DNA from: Halomonas beimenensis
GTDB lineage: Bacteria; Pseudomonadota; Gammaproteobacteria; Pseudomonadales; Halomonadaceae
Assembly (NCBI RefSeq): GCF_002549795.1
Contig: NZ_CP021435.1
Coordinates: forward strand, 868,001-932,000
Reading direction: 5' to 3'
DNA length: 64,000 nt
Position 1 is the first letter of the stretch, and every line of letters begins with the position of its first letter. The notes beneath the pieces are model-generated. The model ran no database searches and was not told where the DNA came from. It saw only the letters and a list, made by a program, of their open reading frames with translations. Of the stretch, positions 54,780 through 63,221 are shown one piece after another. The position numbers and the translations under genes are program-made.

Positions 54780-56510
54780 TCATAGGCCCATGGCCGAGGA
54801 GGTGGACCGCCGTGGATCGGCGCCGCCATGGAAACGGCCGTCCTCGATCACGATGGACTGGGCCGCGCCCATGGCCGCCTCCTGGCTGATGGTGTGGCCG
54901 CGGGCCTCGAGCAGCGCCAGGGTGTCGGGGCTGAAGCCGGCCTCGATGCGCAGTTCGTCGGGCAGCCACTGGTGATGCAGGCGCGGCGCGCTGACCGCCG
55001 ACTGGATGTTCATGCCGTGATCGATGACGTTCATCAGCACCTGCAGGGTGGTGGTGATGATGCGCGAGCCCCCGGGGCTGCCGGTGATCAGGAAGTTCCT
55101 CCCGTCGCGCTTGACGATGGTCGGGGTCATCGAGGACAGCATGCGCTTGCCGGGCTCGATCTTGTTGGCCTCGCCGCCGATCAGGCCGTAGGCGTTGGGC
55201 ACCCCGGGCTTGGCGGAGAAGTCGTCCATCTCGTTGTTGAGCAGGAAGCCGGCGCCCGCCACGGCGATGCCCGAGCCGTAACTGAAATTGATGGTGTAGG
55301 TGTTGGAAACCGCCAGGCCGTCGCCATCGGCGATGGAGAAGTGGGTGGTCTCGCTGGACTCGTAGGGCAGGGGATTCCCCGGGGCGATCTCGGCGCTCGG
55401 AGTCGCGCGGTCGAGGGCGATACCGGCGCGCAGCTCGTCGGCGTAGCCCTCGGAGGTCAGGCCCTCCAGCGGGACCTCGACGAAGTCGGTGTCCCCCAGG
55501 TATTCGGAGCGGTCGGCGTAGGCGCGCTTCATGGCCTCCGCCATCAGGTGCATGGTATCCGCCGCCCCGAAGCCCATGCCGGCGATGTCGTAGGCCTCGA
55601 GGATGTTGAGCATCTGCACGATATGCACGCCGCCGGAGGAGGGCGGGCTCATGGCGTAGACGTCATGGCCCCGGTAGTTGCCGTGACTGGGCTCGCGGAT
55701 ATCCGGCCGGTAGCCGGCCAGGTCCTCGCGGGTGATCAGGCCGTCGTGGCGTTCCATCTCGGCGACGATCAGCTCGGCGGTCTCGCCCTCGTAGAACTCC
55801 CGCGCCCCCTGCTCGGCGATGCGCGTGAGGGTCGCCGCCAGGTCGGGCTGACGGAAGGTCTCGCCGACCTCGTAGGGGCTGCCGTCCTCCTTGAAGAACA
55901 TCGCCCGGGTCGACTCCCAGCGGGTCAGGCGATCGCCGGCCTGGGCGACGCCCTCGGCGAAGCGGGGCGGAATCTCGAAGCCTTCCTCGGCCAGGCGGAT
56001 CGCCGGGGCCAGGGCCTCGGCGAGCGTCAGCGTGCCGTACTCCTCCAGGGCCAGCGCCAGGCCGGCCACGGTGCCGGGCACCCCGGCGGCCCGATGGGTG
56101 AAGCGCGACCACTCGGATACGGCGTTGCCCTGCTCGTCCTGGAACATGGTCTCGGTGGCCGCGGCAGGGGCGGTCTCGCGATAGTCGATGGCGATGACCT
56201 CGCCGCTGTCCTCGTCGGAGATCAGCATGAAGCCGCCGCCGCCGATGTTGCCCGAGCGCGGCTGGGTGACCGCCAGGGCGAAGCCGGCGGTCACCGCCGC
56301 GTCCACGGCGTTGCCGCCGGCGGCGAGCACCTCGTGGGCCACCTCGGTGGCGAGGAAGTGGCTGGTCGCCACCATGCCCCGGGTGCCGACCTCGGGATGG
56401 AAGCGTTCCCCCTCGAGGATGGCCGACTGGGCCTGGGCGAGGGGCGTGGCGAGCAGGGCGGCGACGACCAGGCCGGCACCCAGGAACGGAACGAGAGCGT
56501 GGGGGCGCAT
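54780..56510 (-). CDS. ggt: Gamma-glutamyltransferase (periplasmic, self-processing)
   Basis: A 576-residue Ntn-hydrolase precursor that degrades glutathione and other gamma-glutamyl compounds. The signal peptide is VPFLGAGLVVAALLATPLAQAQ. The autocleavage site is the Thr of SSETTHFSIADGDGLAVS, which becomes the N-terminal nucleophile of the small subunit. Substrate-binding DYRETAPAAAT and the oxyanion SPGGSRIITTTLQVLMN are conserved. Length equals the E. coli enzyme. The ATG at 56510 begins the signal peptide; longer in-frame starts run into the rpe region. It diverges from rpe. Confidence 0.96.
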   Translation of the reverse strand: MRPHALVPFLGAGLVVAALLATPLAQAQSAILEGERFHPEVGTRGMVATSHFLATEVAHEVLAAGGNAVDAAVTAGFALAVTQPRSGNIGGGGFMLISDEDSGEVIAIDYRETAPAAATETMFQDEQGNAVSEWSRFTHRAAGVPGTVAGLALALEEYGTLTLAEALAPAIRLAEEGFEIPPRFAEGVAQAGDRLTRWESTRAMFFKEDGSPYEVGETFRQPDLAATLTRIAEQGAREFYEGETAELIVAEMERHDGLITREDLAGYRPDIREPSHGNYRGHDVYAMSPPSSGGVHIVQMLNILEAYDIAGMGFGAADTMHLMAEAMKRAYADRSEYLGDTDFVEVPLEGLTSEGYADELRAGIALDRATPSAEIAPGNPLPYESSETTHFSIADGDGLAVSNTYTINFSYGSGIAVAGAGFLLNNEMDDFSAKPGVPNAYGLIGGEANKIEPGKRMLSSMTPTIVKRDGRNFLITGSPGGSRIITTTLQVLMNVIDHGMNIQSAVSAPRLHHQWLPDELRIEAGFSPDTLALLEARGHTISQEAAMGAAQSIVIEDGRFHGGADPRRSTSSAMGL

Positions 56511-56639
56511 GACATCTCCTTGTCGGTCAGGGCGGTGAACCTTCACTATCGAAGGCCTTCCCCGATCCCGCAAGGCGAGGGCAGGCGTTCCTGTTAGAAT
56601 GCCGGGCATCGTGAACCTGACCCGACAGGAACCTCCTCC

Positions 56640-57338
56640 ATGAGCGACCCGACCCCCGACTACCAGATCGCCCCCTCGATCCTCTCCGCCGACTTCGCCC
56701 GCCTCGGCGAGGAGGTCGACGACATCCTCGCCTCCGGGGCGGACATCGTGCACTTCGACGTCATGGACAACCACTATGTCCCCAACCTGACCATCGGGCC
56801 CATGGTCTGCGAGGCGCTGCGCAGGCACGGGGTGACCGCCCCCATCGACGCCCACCTGATGGTCAAGCCGGTGGATCGGCTGATCGGCGACTTCATCGAT
56901 GCCGGCGCCACCTACATTACCTTCCACCCCGAGGCCTCCGAGCACATCGATCGCTCCCTCCAACTGATCCGGGACGGCGGCTGCAAGGCCGGGCTGGTGT
57001 TCAACCCGGCCACGCCGCTGTCCTACCTGGATCACGTGATGGACAAGGTCGACATGGTGCTGCTGATGAGCGTCAATCCCGGCTTCGGCGGCCAGGCCTT
57101 CATCCCCGGCACCCTCGACAAGCTGCGCGAGGCACGCCGCCGCATCGATGCCTCCGGCCGCCCCATCCGGCTCGAGATCGACGGCGGGGTCAAGATCGAC
57201 AACATCGCCGAGATCGCCCGGGCCGGCGCCGACACCTTCGTCGCCGGCTCGGCGGTATTCAAGGCCCGCAACGAGGCCGACCCGCATCGCTACGACGGCG
57301 TGATCCGCGAGTTCCGTCGGGCCCTGGCCGAGGCCTGA
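56640..57338 (+). CDS. rpe: Ribulose-phosphate 3-epimerase
   Basis: A 232-residue TIM-barrel epimerase interconverting ribulose 5-phosphate and xylulose 5-phosphate. [67 protein letters not shown] and [30 protein letters not shown] are all canonical. A TAGAAT -10-like hexamer lies at 56595-56600. The GIY-YIG gene begins 2 nt after the stop. gph lies 2.6 kb downstream rather than adjacent as in enterobacteria. Confidence 0.97.
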   Translation: MSDPTPDYQIAPSILSADFARLGEEVDDILASGADIVHFDVMDNHYVPNLTIGPMVCEALRRHGVTAPIDAHLMVKPVDRLIGDFIDAGATYITFHPEASEHIDRSLQLIRDGGCKAGLVFNPATPLSYLDHVMDKVDMVLLMSVNPGFGGQAFIPGTLDKLREARRRIDASGRPIRLEIDGGVKIDNIAEIARAGADTFVAGSAVFKARNEADPHRYDGVIREFRRALAEA

Positions 57339-57340
57339 GC

Positions 57341-57631
57341 ATGGCGGGCGAGGCCGACTGGTCGCTCTATGTGCTCGAGACCGCGGCGGGGGCCCTCTAC
57401 ACCGGCATCACCACCGACGTGTCCCGGCGCCTCGCCCAGCATCGCGCCGGGCGAGGCGCCAAGGCGCTGCGTGGCAAGGGGCCGTTGCGTCTGGTATATC
57501 AGGAGCGGGTCGGCGAGCATGGGGAGGCGCTACGACGCGAGGCAGCACTCAAGCGCCTGTCCGCCGTGGCCAAGCGGCGCTGGCTGACGGAGCGCCAGAG
57601 GGACAGGGACACCGGGGACACCTTCCCCTGA
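57341..57631 (+). CDS. GIY-YIG nuclease domain protein (YhbQ type)
   Basis: A 96-residue single-domain GIY-YIG protein. The motif reads [26 protein letters not shown], with YVL and YTG in place of GIY and YIG as in UPF0213/YhbQ proteins, and [19 protein letters not shown] follows. Catalytic Arg and the downstream Glu ([11 protein letters not shown]) are in place. Members nick or bind DNA, but roles are not well defined. Cotranscribed with rpe (2 nt gap) and probably with mscS (16 nt). Confidence 0.88.
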   Translation: MAGEADWSLYVLETAAGALYTGITTDVSRRLAQHRAGRGAKALRGKGPLRLVYQERVGEHGEALRREAALKRLSAVAKRRWLTERQRDRDTGDTFP

Positions 57632-57647
57632 GCAAAAGGGAGACCTT

Positions 57648-58502
57648 ATGGACATTCAATGGATCGTCGACTTCGTGCAGATGCAGGGCACGAGCTTCGT
57701 CATCAACCTGGTGGCGGCGCTCGCCATCTTCCTGGTCGGCCGCTGGGCCGTGAAGCTGCTCCACGGCCTGTCCATCAAGGCCATGCAGCGCGGCAAGCTC
57801 GACCCCCTGCTGGTGAAGTTCCTGGGCAACATCCTCTATGCCCTGATGATGATCTTCGTGGTGCTGGCGGCGATCAGCCAGGTCGGCATCCAGACCACCT
57901 CGCTGATCGCGGTGATCGGTGCCGCCGGCCTGGCCGTGGGGCTGGCCCTGCAGGGGTCGCTGGCCAACTTCGCCGCCGGCGTGCTGGTGATCATCTTCCG
58001 CCCCTACAAGATCGGTGACTACGTCGAGGCCGGCGGCGTGGCCGGCACCATCGACGACGTCCAGATCTTCACCACCGAGCTGAAGACGCCGGACAACCGC
58101 AAGGTCATCGTGCCCAACGGCCAGATGATGAGCGGGGCCATCACCAACTACTCCAGCCACGACACGAGGCGGGTGGACCTGGTCGTCGGCGTCGGCTACG
58201 ACGATCCCATCGACACCGTGCGCCGGGTACTGGAGGGCGTGGTGGCGGACGACCCCCGGGTGCTGGCGGAGCCCGCACCCAACATCCGCATGAGCGCCAT
58301 GGCCGATTCCAGCGTCCAGTGGATCGTGCGCCCCTGGGTCAAGGCCGCGGACTACTGGGACGTTCACTGGGAGATGACCGAGGAGATCAAGCGGCGCTTC
58401 GATGCCGAGGGCATCAGCATTCCCTTCCCCCAGCGCGACGTCCACGTCTACCATCACCCCGAGCGGGCGGCCGAACCGCAGGCGGCGAGCCTCGAGCGCT
58501 GA
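57648..58502 (+). CDS. mscS: Small-conductance mechanosensitive channel MscS
   Basis: A 284-residue MscS, near the E. coli length. Three N-terminal helices end in the pore helix AVIGAAGLAVGLALQGSLANFAAGVLVIIFRPYKIGDYVEAGG, with the Gly/Ala ridge of TM3; the cytoplasmic beta and vestibule domains follow (VPNGQMMSGAITNYSS). It opens on hypo-osmotic shock to release solutes, an obvious need for a halophile moving to lower salinity. It ends before a hairpin shared with the convergent ndh. Confidence 0.93.
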   Translation: MDIQWIVDFVQMQGTSFVINLVAALAIFLVGRWAVKLLHGLSIKAMQRGKLDPLLVKFLGNILYALMMIFVVLAAISQVGIQTTSLIAVIGAAGLAVGLALQGSLANFAAGVLVIIFRPYKIGDYVEAGGVAGTIDDVQIFTTELKTPDNRKVIVPNGQMMSGAITNYSSHDTRRVDLVVGVGYDDPIDTVRRVLEGVVADDPRVLAEPAPNIRMSAMADSSVQWIVRPWVKAADYWDVHWEMTEEIKRRFDAEGISIPFPQRDVHVYHHPERAAEPQAASLER

Positions 58503-58521
58503 CGCTCGCGACGCCAGCAAC

Positions 58522-58544
58522 AGGGCCCCGGCATGCGGGGCCCT
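58522..58544. terminator. Hairpin between convergent mscS and ndh
   Basis: AGGGCCCC (58522-58529) pairs with GGGGCCCT (58537-58544), 7-nt loop, then TCTCGTTGG. Likely used from both sides. Confidence 0.7.
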
Positions 58545-58557
58545 TCTCGTTGGGGGG

Positions 58558-59853
58558 TCAGTGGAGCTTGAGGCGCGGCCTCAAGAACCGGTTCAGGCCG
58601 TCCACGACCACCATCAGGCCCATCTTCAGGCCGCCGTGGATGGCCCGCTGGTGCATGCGGTAGAGCGAGGCATAGAAGAACTTGGCCAGGTGGCCCTCGA
58701 TGAAGAGGCTGCGCGCCGAGGCGCCGCGCATCAGGCTGCCGATCGCGTCGAAGTGCGCCAGCGAGATCAGCGAGCCACGGTCGCGAAACACGAAGGGCTT
58801 GAGGGGCTTGTCCTCCAGCCGGGCCAGCAGGTTGCGGTAGAGGCGGCTGGCCTGCTGGTGAGCGGCCTGGGCCCGGGGCGGCACGGTGGAGCCGTCCGGT
58901 TGCGGACAGCTGGCGCAATCGCCGAAGGCGAAGATATGGGGGTCGTCGAGGCTCTGCAGGGTCTCGTCGACCTTCAGCCGGTGGTTGCGCTCGGTGGTCA
59001 GCCCCAGCTCCGAGAGCAGGGCCGGGGCCTTGATGCCGGCCGCCCAGACGCCGAGGTCGATCTCGATGCGTTCTCCATCGGCGGTGACGATGGCGTCCTG
59101 GGTCACCTCCGTGACCCGGGTGCCCACATGGACGCGCACCCCCAGCCGTTCCAGCTCGGCATGCACGGCGTTGCCGATGCGATCGGGAAGGGCGGGCAGC
59201 ACCTTGGCGGCCGCCTCGATGAGGTGCACCTCGAGCTGCTCGCTGTCCAGGGTGGTGAAGCCGTAGCTGTTGAGCATCTGGGACGCGCCGTAGAGCTCGG
59301 CCGCCAGTTCGACGCCGGTGGCACCCGCGCCGACGATGCCCACCACCATCTTCGAGGGGCGCTCGCGCGGGGCATTGTAGCGGAGGAAGGCGTTGAGCAT
59401 GGCCTGGCGGAAGGCCTCGGCTTGTTGGGGACTGTCGAGGAAGTGGCAGTGATCGGCCACCCCCGGGGTGCCGAAGTCGTTGCTGACGCTGCCCAGCGAC
59501 AGCACCAGCTCGTCGTAGGCGAGGGTGCGGGCGGGCAGGATCTCCTCGCCGCCATCGTCCCGTACTGGGGCCAGGGTCAGGGTGCGGGCCTCGCGGTCCA
59601 GCCCGGTGAGGGTGCCGAGCTGGAAGCGATAGCCGTGGGTCCGGGCATGCCCCTGGTAGGCGATCTCGTCGAGGCCGGAGTCCAGGGCGCCGGTGGCCAC
59701 CTCGTGGAGCAACGGCTTCCAGATATGGGTGGGGTTGCGGTCCACCAGCACGATCTCGGCTCGGCCGCGCTTGCCCAATCGTCGACCCAGCCGGGTGACC
59801 AGCTCCAGGCCGCCGGCGCCGCCGCCGACGACCACGATTCTTGGTATGCTCAT
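58558..59853 (-). CDS. ndh: NADH dehydrogenase type II (NDH-2)
   Basis: A 431-residue non-proton-pumping NADH:quinone oxidoreductase on the inner face of the membrane. FAD loop VVVGGGAGGLELVTRLG at the N-terminus, NADH loop GIVGAGATGVELAAEL near residue 175, and FAFGDCASCPQPDGSTVPPRAQAAHQQA for the flavin/quinone site. The C-terminal amphipathic region (MHQRAIHGGLKMGLMVVVDGLNRFLRPRLKLH) is the membrane anchor. The start at 59853 follows AGGAGCTTACTCG. It diverges from gph. Confidence 0.93.
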   Translation of the reverse strand: MSIPRIVVVGGGAGGLELVTRLGRRLGKRGRAEIVLVDRNPTHIWKPLLHEVATGALDSGLDEIAYQGHARTHGYRFQLGTLTGLDREARTLTLAPVRDDGGEEILPARTLAYDELVLSLGSVSNDFGTPGVADHCHFLDSPQQAEAFRQAMLNAFLRYNAPRERPSKMVVGIVGAGATGVELAAELYGASQMLNSYGFTTLDSEQLEVHLIEAAAKVLPALPDRIGNAVHAELERLGVRVHVGTRVTEVTQDAIVTADGERIEIDLGVWAAGIKAPALLSELGLTTERNHRLKVDETLQSLDDPHIFAFGDCASCPQPDGSTVPPRAQAAHQQASRLYRNLLARLEDKPLKPFVFRDRGSLISLAHFDAIGSLMRGASARSLFIEGHLAKFFYASLYRMHQRAIHGGLKMGLMVVVDGLNRFLRPRLKLH

Positions 59854-59952
59854 CGAGTAAGCTCCTGAGAAAATGGGAAGACCAGCATAAGCGCCCGGGC
59901 ATGTCCTGCCCATGCCCCATCGGGCATATGGCGCAATCGATGGAGAATTCGC

Positions 59953-60618
59953 ATGCACCCTCTTCTCGACGGCACCCGACTGGTCGCCTTCGATCTCGAC
60001 GGCACCCTGGTCGATTCGGTGCCGGACCTGGCGGCGGCGGTGGCGCCCGCCCTGGACGACCTCGGCCTGCCCCCACCCGGGGAGGTTCGGGTGCGCGACT
60101 GGGTCGGGAACGGCTCCCGGGTGCTGATGGAGCGGGCACTCGCCGATGCCCTGGGAGGCGCCCCCGAGCCGGCCCGCCTGGAGGCCGCCCATGCGCGCTT
60201 CCTGGTGCGCTACGGCGAGGCGCCCTGTGCCCGGACGCGCCTCTACCCCGGCGTGAGCGAAGCGTTGGAACCCCTTGCCCGGAGCGGCCGGCGGCTGGTG
60301 CTGGTGACCAACAAGCCCGAGGCCTTCATCGCGCCCATCCTCCGGGCGGTGGGCATCGATCACTACTTCGCCCTCTGCCTGGGCGGCGACAGCCTGCCCC
60401 GGCGCAAGCCGGACCCCCTGCCGCTGTTGCATGCCGCCGAGCGCTTCGACGTCGCGCCCAGCCGCTGCCTGATGGTGGGGGATTCGCGCCACGACGTCGC
60501 CGCCGGGAAGGCGGCGGGCTTTCGGACCCTGGCCGTGCCCTATGGCTACAACCACGGCGAACCGGTGGCCGCGAGCCGGCCGGATGCGATAGTTGAATCG
60601 CTGGCGGAACTCGTTTAG
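59953..60618 (+). CDS. gph: Phosphoglycolate phosphatase
   Basis: A 221-residue HAD-superfamily phosphatase. Motif I is FDLDGTLVDSVPDL, motif II VLVTNKPEAF (Thr), and motif III/IV KPDPLP with MVGDSRHDVAAGKAAG. The NK-P-E after motif II is characteristic of Gph. It removes phosphate from 2-phosphoglycolate formed during DNA repair. Starts at ATG 59953, 99 nt from divergent ndh. Upstream of trpE, as in many pseudomonad-like genomes. Confidence 0.9.
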   Translation: MHPLLDGTRLVAFDLDGTLVDSVPDLAAAVAPALDDLGLPPPGEVRVRDWVGNGSRVLMERALADALGGAPEPARLEAAHARFLVRYGEAPCARTRLYPGVSEALEPLARSGRRLVLVTNKPEAFIAPILRAVGIDHYFALCLGGDSLPRRKPDPLPLLHAAERFDVAPSRCLMVGDSRHDVAAGKAAGFRTLAVPYGYNHGEPVAASRPDAIVESLAELV

Positions 60619-60629
60619 TGTGGATCGAG

Positions 60630-60659
60630 TTGCGCTATAACATCGCGCCCTTTGATAAT
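60630..60659 (+). promoter_or_regulatory. Candidate trpE operon promoter
   Basis: TTGCGC (60630-60635), an 18-nt spacer and GATAAT (60654-60659) lie 30 nt before a short leader ORF. The region 60635-60680 is markedly AT-rich. Confidence 0.5.
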
Positions 60660-60689
60660 ATTTCGTTATATAAGATCCCTCAGCGCCCC

Positions 60690-60782
60690 ATGGACACCCG
60701 CATCATGCAGGCTTGCCTCCTCGCCTCGACCGCCGCCTTTCCCGCTCATGCCCACGGCATCCGCGGCGGCTGGCGATGGTGA
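60690..60782 (+). CDS. trpE leader peptide candidate (ends W-R-W)
   Basis: A 30-residue ORF starts at ATG 60690 (a second in-frame ATG is at 60705) and ends GIRGGWRW followed by TGA at 60780-60782. Two Trp codons within three positions, right before the stop and upstream of trpE, are the hallmark of an attenuation leader. No strong ribosome-binding site is visible. Stalling of ribosomes at the Trp codons when charged tRNA-Trp is scarce would alter folding of the mRNA up to the hairpin at 60796-60814. Confidence 0.6.
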   Translation: MDTRIMQACLLASTAAFPAHAHGIRGGWRW

Positions 60783-60795
60783 CGCTCGTGCCACG

Positions 60796-60814
60796 CGACG
60801 GCCGCCGGCCGTCG
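60796..60814 (+). terminator. Possible trpE attenuator hairpin
   Basis: CGACGGCC (60796-60803) pairs with GGCCGTCG (60807-60814), loop GCC, 13 nt after the leader stop. An alternative 9-bp pairing joins 60764-60772 to 60799-60807. A T tract is missing, so intrinsic termination here is less certain than at the trpG leader. Confidence 0.45.
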
Positions 60815-60857
60815 ACCCGACCACTATCGTCTCATCGCATGCCGAGGAACCGGGCCC

Positions 60858-62348
60858 ATGATGACCCCCGAACGCTTTCAGCAACTGGCCGAGGCCGGCT
60901 ATAACCGCATCCCGGTCACCCGTGAGGTGCTGGCCGACCTGGACACCCCGCTGTCCACCTACCTCAAGCTGGCCGACGCGCCCTGGACCTTCCTGCTCGA
61001 GTCGGTGCAGGGCGGCGAGAAGTGGGGGCGTTACTCGATCATCGGCCTGCCCTGCCACGAGCGCATCGAGGTGCGCGGCTTCGCCGTGCGCCACATCGTC
61101 GACGGCCACGAGCAGGGGGTCACCGAGGTCGCGGACCCCCTGGCCTGGATCGAGGACTTCCAGGCGCGCTTCAAGGTACCGCTCCTCGACGACCAGCCCC
61201 GCTTCGACGGCGGCCTGGTGGGCTACTTCGGCTACGACACCATCCGCTACATCGAGCCCCGCCTACGGGGCGTGGAGAAGCCGGACCCGCTCGGCGTGCC
61301 GGACATCCTGCTGCTGGTGTGCAACGACCTGGTGGTGTTCGACAACCTCTCCGGCCGCCTGACCCTGTGGACCCATGCCGACCCGGCCGAGCCGGCGGCC
61401 CATGAACGGGCCCAGGCTCACCTGGCCCGCCTGGAGGAGCGGCTCCGCGGCACCGCCATCGACGCCGCCAGCCCCGGTACCGGCCGCTCGGCCGTGGAGG
61501 AAGGACACTTCACCTCGGGGTTCACCGAGGCCGGCTTCAAGTCGGCGGTGGAGACCATCAAGGAATACGTGCTGGCCGGCGACATCATGCAATGCGTGCC
61601 GTCCCAGCGCATGTCGATCCCCTACCAGGCCCCGCCGCTGGACCTCTACCGAGCCCTGCGCAGCCTCAATCCCTCGCCCTACATGTTCTACTTCAACCTG
61701 GGAGACCATCAGGTGGTGGGCTCCTCGCCGGAGATCCTGACCCGTCTCGAGGATGGCGAGGTCACGGTACGTCCCATCGCCGGCACCCGGGTAAGGGGAC
61801 GCACCGAGGAGGAGGATCGCGAGCTCGAGGCGGACCTGCTGAACGATCCCAAGGAGGTCGCCGAGCACCTGATGCTGATCGACCTGGGGCGCAACGACGT
61901 GGGCCGGATCAGCGAGACAGGCTCGGTGAAGGTCTCCGACCAGATGGTGGTGGAGCGCTATTCCCACGTCATGCACATCGTCTCCAACGTCACCGGCCGT
62001 CTCAAGCCGGGGCTCACCGCCATGGACGCGTTGCGGGCCACCTTCCCGGCCGGGACCCTGTCCGGGGCACCCAAGATCCGCGCCATGGAGATCATCGACG
62101 AGCTGGAGCCGGTCAAGCGGGGCGTCTATTCCGGCGCCGTGGGCTATCTGTCCTGGCACGGCAACATGGATACCGCCATCGCCATTCGTACCGCGGTGAT
62201 CAAGGACGGCGAGCTGCACGTCCAGGCCGGGGCCGGGGTGGTGGCGGACTCGGTGCCCGAGCTGGAGTGGCAGGAGACCCTCAACAAGGGGCGCGCCATC
62301 TTCCGTGCCGTGGCCATGGCCGAGCGCGGCCTGGACAACCTGGAATGA
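60858..62348 (+). CDS. trpE: Anthranilate synthase component I
   Basis: A 496-residue chorismate-utilising enzyme. With TrpG it converts chorismate and glutamine to anthranilate. N-terminal feedback region: [18 protein letters not shown] (the L-L-E-S motif binds tryptophan). Catalytic core: [35 protein letters not shown], and the C-terminal [32 protein letters not shown]. The start is ATG 60858 (AGGA about 10 nt upstream) or the next codon. It is physically separate from trpGD and has its own leader. Confidence 0.97.
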   Translation: MMTPERFQQLAEAGYNRIPVTREVLADLDTPLSTYLKLADAPWTFLLESVQGGEKWGRYSIIGLPCHERIEVRGFAVRHIVDGHEQGVTEVADPLAWIEDFQARFKVPLLDDQPRFDGGLVGYFGYDTIRYIEPRLRGVEKPDPLGVPDILLLVCNDLVVFDNLSGRLTLWTHADPAEPAAHERAQAHLARLEERLRGTAIDAASPGTGRSAVEEGHFTSGFTEAGFKSAVETIKEYVLAGDIMQCVPSQRMSIPYQAPPLDLYRALRSLNPSPYMFYFNLGDHQVVGSSPEILTRLEDGEVTVRPIAGTRVRGRTEEEDRELEADLLNDPKEVAEHLMLIDLGRNDVGRISETGSVKVSDQMVVERYSHVMHIVSNVTGRLKPGLTAMDALRATFPAGTLSGAPKIRAMEIIDELEPVKRGVYSGAVGYLSWHGNMDTAIAIRTAVIKDGELHVQAGAGVVADSVPELEWQETLNKGRAIFRAVAMAERGLDNLE

Positions 62349-62383
62349 GCGCCGTGACCCGCGAGGCGCGCGCCCGGGCCGCC

Positions 62384-62413
62384 TTGACAGCCGTCGGCGG
62401 CGCGCCGCACTAT
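62384..62413 (+). promoter_or_regulatory. Promoter of the trpG leader transcript
   Basis: Consensus TTGACA (62384-62389), 18-nt spacer, CACTAT (62408-62413). The predicted start site (about 62418-62422) coincides with the leader ATG at 62420. Confidence 0.55.
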
Positions 62414-62419
62414 GCCGTC

Positions 62420-62470
62420 ATGGATGTCACCGAACACACAGACGGTCGCCGGCAGTGGTGGCGCTCCTGA
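62420..62470 (+). CDS. trpG leader peptide (16 residues with tandem Trp)
   Basis: [16 protein letters not shown] followed by TGA. Two adjacent Trp codons (62456-62461) lie four codons before the stop, and an antiterminator/terminator pair follows immediately, giving the full anatomy of a trp attenuator. No ribosome-binding site precedes the ATG, and the best promoter places the transcript start at or next to the A of ATG, so translation may be leaderless. Confidence 0.78.
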   Translation: MDVTEHTDGRRQWWRS

Positions 62471-62474
62471 GCGA

Positions 62475-62526
62475 GGGGCGGCACGCTTGCGACCAGGGAA
62501 AATGCCGCCGCCGGGGCGGCATTTTT
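62475..62526 (+). terminator. trpG attenuator: mutually exclusive antiterminator and terminator
   Basis: The terminator pairs AAAATGCCGCC (62499-62509) with GGCGGCATTTT (62515-62525). The 9-mer GGGGCGGCA occurs both in its 3' arm (62513-62521) and upstream at 62475-62483, so the 5' arm can pair with either copy. Pairing with the upstream copy prevents the terminator. Confidence 0.85.
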
Positions 62527-62615
62527 GTGTCCGGCACTTCCCCGCACGGCTGGCGGATTCTCGCACCCCCTACGCCATCATCTCACTTGATCAGGAAAAA
62601 CAGGATTCTACAGCC

Positions 62616-63200
62616 ATGTCCGTGCTGATGATCGATAACTACGACAGCTTCACCTTCAACGTCGTGCAGTACCTGGGGGAGCTGGGCGCCGAGGTGGCGA
62701 CCTACCGCAACGACGCCATCACCCTGGAGGAGATCGAGGCCATCGCCCCGAGTCACCTGGTGATCTCCCCGGGCCCCTGCACCCCCAACGAGGCCGGCAT
62801 CTCCATGGCGGCCATCCGCCACTTCGCCGGCCGCCTGCCGATCCTCGGCATCTGCCTGGGCCATCAGGCCATCGGTCAGGTGTACGGCGGGAAGGTGCTG
62901 CGTGCGCCCCAGGTGATGCACGGCAAGACCTCGCGGATCCGTCACTCGGGCACCGGCGTCTTCGCCGGCCTGGAGGATCCGCTGGAGGTCACCCGCTACC
63001 ATTCCCTGGTGGTGGAGCGCGAGAGCCTGCCGGAGTGCCTGGAAGTCACCGCCTGGACGGACGAGCACGACGTCACCCCGGGGCTGATCATGGGCATGCG
63101 CCACCGGGAGCTCGACGTCGAGGGCGTCCAGTTCCACCCCGAATCGATCCTCACGCGCCAGGGCCACGAGCTCCTGGCCAACTTTCTCGAGCGCCGCTGA
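62616..63200 (+). CDS. trpG: Anthranilate synthase component II (glutamine amidotransferase)
   Basis: A 194-residue class I glutamine amidotransferase delivering ammonia to Trp[21 protein letters not shown] opens it; the nucleophile Cys is in [16 protein letters not shown], and the His/Glu of the triad in [13 protein letters not shown]. The same protein type often serves folate synthesis (PabA) too. The start at 62616 follows CAGGATTCTACAGCC. It is controlled by the attenuator upstream and followed by trpD after 21 nt. Confidence 0.95.
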   Translation: MSVLMIDNYDSFTFNVVQYLGELGAEVATYRNDAITLEEIEAIAPSHLVISPGPCTPNEAGISMAAIRHFAGRLPILGICLGHQAIGQVYGGKVLRAPQVMHGKTSRIRHSGTGVFAGLEDPLEVTRYHSLVVERESLPECLEVTAWTDEHDVTPGLIMGMRHRELDVEGVQFHPESILTRQGHELLANFLERR

Positions 63201-63221
63201 TTGCCAAAGGAGACCACGGCC

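Noticed and set aside
58454..60139. 561-residue minus-strand ORF overlapping ndh and gph
   Set aside because: Frame-shifted shadow of ndh; Arg/Pro/Gly-rich and without motifs.
60652..60861. 69-residue ORF between gph and trpE
   Set aside because: Out of frame with the Trp-rich leader, starts inside the AT-rich promoter and overlaps the trpE start; low-complexity Pro/Ala/Ser composition.
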